A DNA stretch of 64,000 bases, taken from positions 186,001 to 250,000 of the forward strand of contig NZ_CYUD01000007.1 in NCBI RefSeq assembly GCF_001458295.1, in the 5' to 3' direction. The first letter of the stretch is position 1, and each line of letters opens with the position of its first letter. This stretch comes from Ruegeria denitrificans (lineage in GTDB: Bacteria > Pseudomonadota > Alphaproteobacteria > Rhodobacterales > Rhodobacteraceae). The position numbers and the translations under genes are program-made. Shown piece after piece: positions 34,836-42,359 of the stretch. The notes under the pieces are model-generated. The model was not told the DNA's origin. It searched no databases and was given only the letters and a program-made list of their open reading frames with translations.

Positions 34836-34850
34836 TGAAACTTAGTTACA
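34836..34850. promoter_or_regulatory. RpiR operator-like site 1
   Basis: TGAAACTTAGTTACA; read on the other strand TGTAACTAAGTTTCA. It lies 27 bases from the regulator's start codon, consistent with autoregulation. Confidence 0.7.
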
Positions 34851-34918
34851 CGGAACGCCGCGATCGAGCAAGGAATTCGCCGATATTTGCGGAAAATCCT
34901 CAGTTTCAGCCACAAATA

Positions 34919-34933
34919 AGAAACTAAATTACA
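34919..34933. promoter_or_regulatory. RpiR operator-like site 2
   Basis: AGAAACTAAATTACA; other strand TGTAATTTAGTTTCT. It is the least symmetric of the three matching 15-mers. Confidence 0.6.
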
Positions 34934-34969
34934 CTTTTTCATTGAAAGCTCGGCCCTGATCGCGCAAAG

Positions 34970-34984
34970 TGTAACCAAGTTACA
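34970..34984. promoter_or_regulatory. RpiR operator-like site 3
   Basis: TGTAACCAAGTTACA, a perfect palindrome with 6-base arms, 26 bases before the first TRAP gene. Bound repressor here would block the operon promoter. Confidence 0.75.
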
Positions 34985-35010
34985 GATTCGGATCCTGGGG
35001 AGGAGTGCGA

Positions 35011-35529
35011 ATGTCAGACTGGTTTGCCACCGCAAGCGCAAGGATAAACTCAGTCGTCGAGGGTATCGTTGCCGCGTTGATGTTGTCCTTGGTGCTGGAT
35101 GTCTGGCTTGGCGTCGCCGACCGCTACTATTTTCACTGGCAACTTCCTTGGCCCGAGGTGCTGGCCCGCTACCTGATGATCTGGGCCGCATTGCTTGCCG
35201 TTTCTTCCGGAATCGCGCGCAGGGACCACATCGGATTGACTGCGTTCATCATGATACTTCCCGTCGGTTTGCGCCGTACTCTGCTGATTGCGATGGACGT
35301 CTTGGCGCTGGCTTTGTTCTTATACGTCGCGTTCTTTGGGATCAGCTTCGCCGAAAGCGGAGCTCCCCGCCACGCGATGATCTTTGGTGCCAGCCTTGCT
35401 CCGTTCTACGCAGCCATTCCCGTCGCGGCAGCACTGTCATCTGTACAGCTGGTGCTGGTCCTGTTTCGGGATCTGGGGTCGCATATTGACGAACCACCCT
35501 TTGCCACTGAGGCGGAGGAAACGCTGTGA
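35011..35529 (+). CDS. dctQ: TRAP transporter small permease (DctQ type)
   Basis: 172 residues from ATG 35011 with GGGGAGGAG upstream. Four membrane helices and the DctQ pattern: N-terminal ARINSVVEGIVAALMLSLVL, then WPEVLARYLMIWAALLAVSSGIARRDHIG, a strong family signature. It anchors the large permease in the inner membrane. Its last codons overlap the start of the large permease gene, so the two are translationally coupled. Confidence 0.93.
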   Translation: MSDWFATASARINSVVEGIVAALMLSLVLDVWLGVADRYYFHWQLPWPEVLARYLMIWAALLAVSSGIARRDHIGLTAFIMILPVGLRRTLLIAMDVLALALFLYVAFFGISFAESGAPRHAMIFGASLAPFYAAIPVAAALSSVQLVLVLFRDLGSHIDEPPFATEAEETL

Positions 35530-36809
35530 TCGTCGCAATCGTTTTTGTCGCCCTTATCCTGTTCGGGATGCCGATTGGGTTTGCCATTGGCCTTGCCGGC
35601 GTCGTTGGTCTGATTGACATGGGCGGAACTCAGTTCCTTGCGATTGGTCCCAGCAAGATATTCAACGGGCTCAATATCTTTCCTTTTCTTGCCATGCCGT
35701 TCTTCATCCTGGCCGGTGAGATAATGAATGACATCGGGATCACCAGCCGCCTTGTGAAACTGGCTCAGGTTCTGGTTGGACGGTTCCGTGGTGGGTTGGC
35801 CCATACCAACATGCTGGCTTCGGTTTTCTTCGCTGGACTAACAGGCTCGGCGACTGCGGACGCGGCGGCCTTTGGTCGGACACTTGTGCCTGCAATGGTA
35901 AAAGAAGGCTACAAACGTGATTATGCCTGTGCGGTGACGGCAGCGGGATCCATCATCGGCCCGACCATTCCGCCTTCGGGGCTAATGGTTGTCTATGGGT
36001 CGCTAATGGGTGTTTCCATTGCAGGCCTGTTCGCCGCAGGCGTTCTGCCAGGCCTAGTGATTTGTATCGTTTGCATGGCGGTCATAGCAATCGGCGGTAA
36101 GCGAGAAAACCTTCCAAAAGCATTGCGCGGTGCGACCCCTCGCGAGGTCTGGGGTACATTTGTTTCCTCACTGACTGCGTTGGCGATGCCTGTGATAATC
36201 CTGGGGGGCATTCTGGGTGGGATTGTCACCCCGACAGAAGCTGCGTCGATTGCTGTGGCCTACGCGATGTTCATCGGGATTTTTGTCTATCGATCGCTGA
36301 CATTCAAAGGTTTCTACGCGATGCTTGTCCGTACGGCGCGCATCACTGGTGTTATCTTTGTGATTATTGCCTTCGCCGGTATTCTCGGCTGGTGGATGAG
36401 TTTTGAACGCATTCCGCAACTTATCGCGGAAACCGTTCTTGGTCTTTCAGATAACCGGTATGCCGTAATCGCGATCATAATCGGATTGCTGCTTATTGTT
36501 GGTATGGTGATGGATATCACCGCCATTCTGATCATCCTTGCGCCGGTGTTGGTTCCACTCACACAGCAGGTTGGGCTGGAACCCATTCACGCCGGGATCA
36601 TCTTTGTTCTGGCTCTAAACATATCGTTGATGACCCCGCCGGTGGGCGCTTGCCTGTTTGTTCTGTCTTCCGTGACCGGCGAAAAGCTAGAACGGATCTC
36701 AATCAAGCTGTTTCCGTTTCTGATCGCCGAAGTCGCTATCCTATTTGCCTTTGCATTTTGGGAGGACGCCGCCCTTTGGCTGCCCCGGATGTTGGGCTTT
36801 GCTCAGTAA
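35526..36809 (+). CDS. dctM: TRAP transporter large permease (DctM type)
   Basis: 427 residues, about 12 membrane helices, GTG start overlapping the DctQ stop by 4 bases. DctM hallmarks: LILFGMPIGFAIGLAGVVGL at the start, GLTGSATADAAAFGRTLVPAM, the IIGPTIPPSGLMVVYGS loop, GIVTPTEAASIAVAYA and the C-terminal SLMTPPVGACLFVLSSVTG. It carries substrate across the inner membrane driven by the Na+ gradient. Confidence 0.95.
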   Translation: MIVAIVFVALILFGMPIGFAIGLAGVVGLIDMGGTQFLAIGPSKIFNGLNIFPFLAMPFFILAGEIMNDIGITSRLVKLAQVLVGRFRGGLAHTNMLASVFFAGLTGSATADAAAFGRTLVPAMVKEGYKRDYACAVTAAGSIIGPTIPPSGLMVVYGSLMGVSIAGLFAAGVLPGLVICIVCMAVIAIGGKRENLPKALRGATPREVWGTFVSSLTALAMPVIILGGILGGIVTPTEAASIAVAYAMFIGIFVYRSLTFKGFYAMLVRTARITGVIFVIIAFAGILGWWMSFERIPQLIAETVLGLSDNRYAVIAIIIGLLLIVGMVMDITAILIILAPVLVPLTQQVGLEPIHAGIIFVLALNISLMTPPVGACLFVLSSVTGEKLERISIKLFPFLIAEVAILFAFAFWEDAALWLPRMLGFAQ

Positions 36810-36845
36810 ATTCCCCACGAAAACCAAACCAACAGGAGAAGTACA

Positions 36846-37886
36846 ATGAAGAAAATTCTGACAGGAGCGGCGCTTACCGCGACTATGCTTGCATCCAGTG
36901 CGCTGGCCGAAGGTGGCGTCATCAAGTTTGGGCATGATAACAAAACCGATCCGTTTGAAAATCCGGCGCACGCCTGTACGGCCGTGTTCTCCAACCTTGT
37001 GAATTCCGGCACCAACGGCAGCGTCACGGTTGAAGTATTCGGATCGAACCAATTGGGCTCGGCCGCCGAGCATGTGCAGCAGGTGCGGGACGGCATCATT
37101 CAGGCGACCCTGACATCGACTGGTGCCTTGGCAAGCTACTACCCACGGATTGATGTGCTGAATCTGCCATTTGCATTTAATGGCAACGCCTCGACCTACG
37201 AAGTCTTTGACGGCGAGTTTGGCGAAGCCCTGGCCGCAGATATCGAAGCAGAAATGGGTGATGTTGTGGTGCTGGGCTTCCCTGATACGGGCGGATTCTT
37301 TGCGGTCACCAACTCTCAGAGACCTATTGCGGACCTGAAGGACTTTGATGGCATTCGCATCCGCACGATGACTTTGCCTTCACATCAAAAGATCGTGCAA
37401 GCCTTGGGTGCAGAAGCCTATCCCCTCTCGTGGGGCGAGGTGTATTCCGGCCTTCAAACCGGCGTGATTGACGGCCAGATGAATCCAGTCCCGATCATCT
37501 CCTTCGCCAATTTTGCCGAAGTTCAGCAGTATCTGACGCTGACCAACCATCTGTTTTCGCCCTACACCTTCATGATCAACCGCGCATTCTTTGAGGGCCT
37601 GTCCGAGGCCGAGCAGGCCACGATCCGTACGGCCGCTGAAAACTGCGTAACTGCAAGCCGCGGTCTGTCACGGATCATCGAATCCTCAGATAGAGGTCTT
37701 GCGGGCCTCATGGATCAGATTGAAGTGACGGCCCTGACTGACGAGCAACGCAGTTCCATGGCGGCTGCAACGCAGCCTGCTTTTGAATCGCATGTTCAGG
37801 AAAACCTGGATGAGAAAGCGGCCGAGCTTTTGGCAAGTTTCAAAGCTGCGGTGGAGAACGCCAACAACGCGTCTTACCTCGATTGA
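36846..37886 (+). CDS. dctP: TRAP substrate-binding protein (DctP type)
   Basis: 346 residues, AGGAGAAGTACA before ATG, signal peptide ending SSALA. The mature protein shows DctP features: GSAAEHVQQVRDGIIQATLTS, then DLKDFDGIRIRTMTLPSHQK with the conserved carboxylate-binding Arg, and SWGEVYSGLQTGVIDGQMNP. The Arg implies an organic acid ligand. The relatives of this set usually bind sugar acids, 2-oxo acids or amino acid derivatives; the actual ligand is not deducible. Two hairpins follow. Confidence 0.94.
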   Translation: MKKILTGAALTATMLASSALAEGGVIKFGHDNKTDPFENPAHACTAVFSNLVNSGTNGSVTVEVFGSNQLGSAAEHVQQVRDGIIQATLTSTGALASYYPRIDVLNLPFAFNGNASTYEVFDGEFGEALAADIEAEMGDVVVLGFPDTGGFFAVTNSQRPIADLKDFDGIRIRTMTLPSHQKIVQALGAEAYPLSWGEVYSGLQTGVIDGQMNPVPIISFANFAEVQQYLTLTNHLFSPYTFMINRAFFEGLSEAEQATIRTAAENCVTASRGLSRIIESSDRGLAGLMDQIEVTALTDEQRSSMAAATQPAFESHVQENLDEKAAELLASFKAAVENANNASYLD

Positions 37887-37896
37887 TCCTCCCTGA

Positions 37897-37949
37897 CTGC
37901 CGGAACCAACCGGCAGCACCTCTTGTCGGAGACCAGTTTCTGGTCTCCG
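37897..37949 (+). promoter_or_regulatory. Twin hairpins after the binding-protein gene
   Basis: CTGCCGG/CCGGCAG (37897-37916, 7-bp stem) and CGGAGACCAG/CTGGTCTCCG (37927-37949, 10-bp stem, TTT loop). No T tract follows, so full termination is unlikely. Such structures often stabilise the 3' end of binding-protein mRNA and reduce read-through into the enzymes. Confidence 0.65.
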
Positions 37950-37974
37950 GCCCAACCAACGAATTGGATTAGAC

Positions 37975-39441
37975 ATGCGGGTTTTCTGTGCGTCCCTTGC
38001 GACCGAAACAAATACGTTTTCCCCCCTGCGCACGGATTTTTCCGATTTTGAGCAGAGCTTTTACGCACCGCCCGGCGAGCACCCCGTTACCCCTACGTTG
38101 TGCAGCGCGGTGTTTCCGGCGCTGAGAAAACGGGCACAGGACAATGAGTTGGAGTTGATCGAGGGCACCGCCACATGGGCGGAACCGGGCGGGTTGCTAA
38201 ATCGCGAAACATGGGCGCGCCTTAAACGCGAGGTGCTGGATCAGGTGAACGCTGCGCTACCTTTGGACGGTGTTGTTCTGGGTCTGCATGGGGCGATGAT
38301 TGCCGAAGGGTGTGTGGATTGCGAAGGTGAATTGATCGAAGCCATTCGCGCGATTGTCGGCCCCAAAACGGTTATCGGAGCCAGCTTCGACCCGCACAGT
38401 CATCTCAGCCAAAAACGTGTATCGAATGCCAACGTAATCACTGTGTTCAAAGAGTTTCCGCATACTGATTTTGTTGAAGCAGGAGAAGCCTGTGTCGACC
38501 TTACCCTGCGCACGATCAAAGGAGACATTCGGCCCGTTATCTCAGTTTTTGACGTTCGTATGTTGGATGTCCTGCCAACCAGCCAGGAACCCATGCGCGG
38601 ATTTGTTGATCAGTTGAACCAGATGGAAGCAAAGGGGGAAGTTCTCTCAGCTTCTGTCATTCACGGGTTTATGGCCGGGGATTCCCCAGATCTCGGCGCC
38701 AAAATCGTCGTTTTGACAGATGATGATCAAGCCAAAGCCGACAATATAGCCCGGAATTTGGGAACGGAGCTATTTTCGTTCCGAGGACAGACCAAGCCAG
38801 ACTACCTGTCCCCGGTTGAAGCATTGAGAAAGGCTCAGAAAGCCGCGCATGGACCTGTGGTCGTGGCGGATGTGTGGGATAACCCGGGCGGAGGCGTCGC
38901 GGGGGATTCAACCCTGATCCTTGAAGAGGCCATTGCTCAAAACCTCAAATCTGTCGCATTCGGCACGATATGGGATCCCATGGCTGTTCGCCTATGCCAT
39001 GCGGCCGGAGAAGGCGCAGTGTTCGATCTTCGCTTCGGAGGCAAAACGTCGGCTCTCGCAGGTAACCCAATTGACGCCACGGTCACGGTCGTCCGCAATC
39101 AACGCAATGCAGTTCAGAGCTTTGGTGCATCTATCGTCCCCATGGGGGACTGCTCGGTCATTCGTTTGGGTGGGATTGAGGTCGTTTTGAACTCAAACCG
39201 AAGTCAGGCTTTCTCGCCAGACCTGTTCACTAACCTCGGCATCGATGTCACTGAGAAAAAGATACTGGTCGTCAAATCTACAAACCATTTTCATGGTGCC
39301 TTCTCAGACGTCGCTGCCGAAATAATCTATGCAGCCGTCGAAGGCCCCTATCCGAATGATCCCACCAAAACACGTTACAAGAATCTGACACGCCCAATTT
39401 GGCCTATCGTCAAGAACCCTCATGAGGAAGTTGTGGAATGA
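37975..39441 (+). CDS. M81-family hydrolase (MlrC/microcystinase C-like)
   Basis: 488 residues, a full-length M81 protein. Metal and signature segments: VLGLHGAMIAEGC, ASFDPHSHLSQ (usual DxH motif), KEFPHTDFVEAGE, and the C-terminal-domain ADVWDNPGGGVAGDST. Well-studied members hydrolyse linearised microcystin peptides; most have unknown small-molecule substrates and are found with transporters. It lies between TRAP genes and a PLP enzyme, suggesting it opens an amide or peptide-like bond in the imported compound. Its stop overlaps the next start (ATGA). Confidence 0.88.
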   Translation: MRVFCASLATETNTFSPLRTDFSDFEQSFYAPPGEHPVTPTLCSAVFPALRKRAQDNELELIEGTATWAEPGGLLNRETWARLKREVLDQVNAALPLDGVVLGLHGAMIAEGCVDCEGELIEAIRAIVGPKTVIGASFDPHSHLSQKRVSNANVITVFKEFPHTDFVEAGEACVDLTLRTIKGDIRPVISVFDVRMLDVLPTSQEPMRGFVDQLNQMEAKGEVLSASVIHGFMAGDSPDLGAKIVVLTDDDQAKADNIARNLGTELFSFRGQTKPDYLSPVEALRKAQKAAHGPVVVADVWDNPGGGVAGDSTLILEEAIAQNLKSVAFGTIWDPMAVRLCHAAGEGAVFDLRFGGKTSALAGNPIDATVTVVRNQRNAVQSFGASIVPMGDCSVIRLGGIEVVLNSNRSQAFSPDLFTNLGIDVTEKKILVVKSTNHFHGAFSDVAAEIIYAAVEGPYPNDPTKTRYKNLTRPIWPIVKNPHEEVVE

Positions 39442-40493
39442 TTTTTTCTGATATCGACACACCGGCTGTCCTGGTTGACCTGGATATCGCCGAAGCGAAC
39501 ATCGATCGCTTTCAGGGGCATTGTGCGAAACACGGACTTGCCGTCCGACCGCACATCAAAACCCACAAACTCCCTATGCTAGCCAAACGGCAAATTGAGG
39601 CCGGTGCTATTGGCATAACATGCCAGAAAGTGAGCGAGGCCGAGGCAATGATTGCTGAGGGTGGTATCGACGACGTGCTGATAACCTTTAATATCCTCGG
39701 CGACGCCAAGCTGGCGCGGTTGCGTGCCCTGTCAGAGAAGGTGAGATTGTCTGTGGTCGCGGACAACACCGAAACCGTTGACGGTTTGTCGAGATTCTTT
39801 GCTGATGCCGCGACACCACTGTGTGTACTTGTGGAGTGCGATACAGGCGCGGCACGATGCGGCGTAACCACACCTGAGCAGGCGCGAGATCTCGCGCGCT
39901 ACATCGATAGACAACCGGGTGTAACATTCCTCGGTCTAATGACTTATCCGCCGGTGGGCCAAGAGGTTGCTGTTCAAGAATGGCTCACCAGAGCCAAACG
40001 AGAAATCGAAGAGATCGGGTTGTCGGTGCACGTCGTATCCCATGGCGGTTCACCAGGCATGTGGCAGTCGCAGGATGTTCCAGTTGCAACTGAATACCGG
40101 ATAGGCACTTACATCTATAACGACCGCTCCCTACAGGCACGGGGCGTCTGTACCTGGGAGGACTGTGCGTTAAGCGTCCTCGCCACGGTGATCTCAGTCC
40201 CCGCAGACAATCGGGCTGTGATTGATGCGGGATCTAAAGTTTTGACCTCAGACCTGTTGGGACTGGAAGGCCACGGGTACGTTATTGGTCGCCCGGACAT
40301 TCTGGTTCAGGGTCTGTCAGAGGAACATGGCGTTCTGAAGGCCGACAAGATCAATCTGAAAGTTGGCGAGCGTATCCGGATTATTCCGAACCATGCCTGT
40401 GTTGTGACCAACATGGTTGACCAGATTGAAACCACTCGCGGCGATCATACGCTGGGACTTGTACCAGTCGCGGCACGGGGCAAAGTTCAGTAA
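39438..40493 (+). CDS. D-threonine aldolase / D-serine dehydratase (DSD1)-like PLP enzyme
   Basis: 351 residues, alanine-racemase-fold (type III PLP) enzyme. The PLP lysine is in VRPHIKTHKLPMLAKRQ (about 37), and PLP-barrel segments include GITCQKVSEAEAM and VSHGGSPGMW. The C-terminal NHACVVTNM carries the His and Cys that bind the divalent metal in D-threonine aldolase and DSD1. These enzymes cleave or dehydrate D-beta-hydroxy amino acids, giving glycine plus aldehyde, or pyruvate plus ammonia. It is translationally coupled to the M81 gene and shares the operon with RidA. Confidence 0.88.
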   Translation: MIFSDIDTPAVLVDLDIAEANIDRFQGHCAKHGLAVRPHIKTHKLPMLAKRQIEAGAIGITCQKVSEAEAMIAEGGIDDVLITFNILGDAKLARLRALSEKVRLSVVADNTETVDGLSRFFADAATPLCVLVECDTGAARCGVTTPEQARDLARYIDRQPGVTFLGLMTYPPVGQEVAVQEWLTRAKREIEEIGLSVHVVSHGGSPGMWQSQDVPVATEYRIGTYIYNDRSLQARGVCTWEDCALSVLATVISVPADNRAVIDAGSKVLTSDLLGLEGHGYVIGRPDILVQGLSEEHGVLKADKINLKVGERIRIIPNHACVVTNMVDQIETTRGDHTLGLVPVAARGKVQ

Positions 40494-40548
40494 CGGCAAA
40501 ACCGTAGCCCAAAGACGCAGCCTGCGTCGGGCATCAATAAGGTGAAAC

Positions 40549-41463
40549 ATGGCTGACCTCATATGTTTAGGGGAACCCCTGTTCGAATTGAACGCATGCC
40601 AGGATGGCCGGTTCAAAGGCGGGTTCGGCGGAGATGTTTCCAACGTCGCCGTCGCCGCCGCCAGACAGGGGATTGACGTCGCTTTGCTTGCGCGCGTCGG
40701 AGACGATCAATTTGGCGAGAAGCTCCGGGGTTTGTGGTCTCGAGAAGGCGTGAACCACGAGCACGTGTTATCTGCCTCAAGTGAGGACACGGGGCTCTAT
40801 TTTGTCTTTCACGATGGAGACGGGCACCATTTCGTTTACCGTCGGAAAGGCTCTGCCGCGAGCCGGATGTTACCGGAACATATTCCAGACGATGCAATCT
40901 CCAACGCCAGGATGTTCTATACTTCCGGGATCAGTCTTGGGGTAAGTCCAGAGTTACAATCAACAACTCAGCAAGCAATCCACGCTGCGCGCCAGTCTGG
41001 CATCTCAATTGCTTTCGATCCCAATTTGCGTACAGCTCTTTGGCCATTGGACATGGCCCGGCAGGTTACTCACGATGCAATGCGGCGCTGCAACATAGTG
41101 CTGCCAGGGCTTGATGACGCCCGTCAATTGACGGGCCTTTACAGCCCCGAGGACATAATTAGCTTCTACCACAGACTGGGTGCTGAAATTGTGGCGCTGT
41201 CGCTAGGTGCGGACGGTGTATCCGTATCCAACGGGCAAGGGATTCACACAATTCCCGGAGTAACAGTCCCGGCGGTCGACGCTACCGGCGCGGGAGACTG
41301 TTTTAACGGAATTTTCTTGTCCGCTTTCCTGAAAAACAAGGATGCCGTGAAATCTGCTGAACTCGCGAACCGCGGCGCGGCCCTTTCGACTACGGGCTTT
41401 GGTGCCGTGGACCCCATTCCTTACGAAAAAGACCTAACAGAAGGAAATCACTTCAATGACTGA
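40549..41463 (+). CDS. PfkB-family sugar/sugar-acid kinase (KdgK-like)
   Basis: 304 residues, AAGGTG before ATG. Ribokinase-fold motifs: N-terminal GGFGGDVSNVAVAAARQG (substrate di-Gly), LARVGDDQFGEKL, AFDPNLRTALW, and the C-terminal PfkB signature VDATGAGDCFNGIFLSAF with the catalytic Asp. The FDPNLR block is typical of 2-keto-3-deoxygluconate kinases. It suggests part of the substrate becomes a phosphorylated sugar acid, fitting an RpiR sensor. Its end overlaps RidA by 8 bases. Confidence 0.9.
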   Translation: MADLICLGEPLFELNACQDGRFKGGFGGDVSNVAVAAARQGIDVALLARVGDDQFGEKLRGLWSREGVNHEHVLSASSEDTGLYFVFHDGDGHHFVYRRKGSAASRMLPEHIPDDAISNARMFYTSGISLGVSPELQSTTQQAIHAARQSGISIAFDPNLRTALWPLDMARQVTHDAMRRCNIVLPGLDDARQLTGLYSPEDIISFYHRLGAEIVALSLGADGVSVSNGQGIHTIPGVTVPAVDATGAGDCFNGIFLSAFLKNKDAVKSAELANRGAALSTTGFGAVDPIPYEKDLTEGNHFND

Positions 41464-41854
41464 GAAAAAGATCTTGCGCTTGGGCGATGACAGGACAGGT
41501 GCAGGTGGTCAACCGCTACCCTTTGCTCCAGCTGTAAGAGCCGGCGACTTTGTGTTCATATCCGGGCAGGTGGCAATGAAAGAAAATGGGGAAATAGAAG
41601 CGGGTGGCATCGAGTCGCAAACCCGAAAAACGATGGAAAACCTGATTGCAGCTTTGGCGCTGGCAAATTGCACTCTGGATGATGTAGCGAAAGTGGGCGT
41701 CTGGTTGGACGATCCTCGTGATTTTTGGACGTTCAACCGGGTCTACGCGAGCTACTTCCCAAATGGCGGCCCGGCGCGCTCAACAGTCCGTTCGCAAATC
41801 ATGGTGGACGCCAAGGTCGAGATTGATGCGGTCGTATACAAACCGCTTGGCTAG
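41456..41854 (+). CDS. RidA-family enamine/imine deaminase
   Basis: 132 residues, AAGGA before ATG, overlapping the kinase gene. Family pattern: LPFAPAVRAGDFVFISGQVA, an EAGGIESQTRKTMENLIAAL helix, and ARSTVRSQIMVDAKVEIDAV, which contains the RidA Arg that contacts the carboxylate. RidA proteins hydrolyse reactive 2-aminoacrylate and related imines released by PLP dehydratases, which fits the DSD1-like gene upstream. It is the last gene of the operon. Confidence 0.92.
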   Translation: MTEKKILRLGDDRTGAGGQPLPFAPAVRAGDFVFISGQVAMKENGEIEAGGIESQTRKTMENLIAALALANCTLDDVAKVGVWLDDPRDFWTFNRVYASYFPNGGPARSTVRSQIMVDAKVEIDAVVYKPLG

Positions 41855-41883
41855 CTCCAGGATACTCGTTCCAATTGAATAGA

Positions 41884-41904
41884 GCTGGCATTTTTCTTGC
41901 CAGC
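41884..41904 (+). terminator. Probable terminator of the TRAP catabolic operon
   Basis: GCTGGCA / TGCCAGC form a 7-bp stem with loop TTTTTCT, 30 bases past the RidA stop; the tail CTATTTACTT is only partly T-rich. Confidence 0.55.
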
Positions 41905-42359
41905 CTATTTACTTGAAATATTACAGAGCACCATTCTGGAAGGATGTTTTGTAACCCTACGGGAGTAGTACGGGCATTTATTGTTGATAGGGCTAAGACC
42001 GGTTGGTTGCGCTTCTGGGGGTTGCGAGGTCCAGTTGTGAATGCCCGGTTTCATAGCACGGTGACTGAGTTTCGTCTGAACGAACTTGTCGCGGGAACCC
42101 GATTTTAGCGTTTCAATGCTTCGGGATATGCGCGCTCGTATTTCAATTGCAAAGCCGGAGATCTATGACGCCTACTACACGATCTGGCAGCTGCGGGCAT
42201 TCCTGATTAGCGCCAACAATAGGAGATCAGCTGCCGGTCATTAAAAGCAAGCAGCCTACGGAGGCACAATTTGCTATTGTTGGCGAGATGTCTGTTTTGG
42301 ACCGTTAGAATCGTTAGCATTCAATATGCATCCGTACGACGCTCTGAATTTGTAGAAGC
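41905..42359. other. Intergenic region with repeat copy E
   Basis: No gene supported. A diverged repeat copy at 42019-42070 (CCAGTTGTGAATGCCCGGTT) is the only recognised content. Confidence 0.55.
42019..42070 (+). repeat. Dispersed intergenic repeat, copy E
   Basis: GTCCAGTTG followed by TGAATGCCCGGTTTC; it shares the CCAGTTG prefix with the minus-strand copy at 17113 and the core with copies A-C. Confidence 0.5.
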
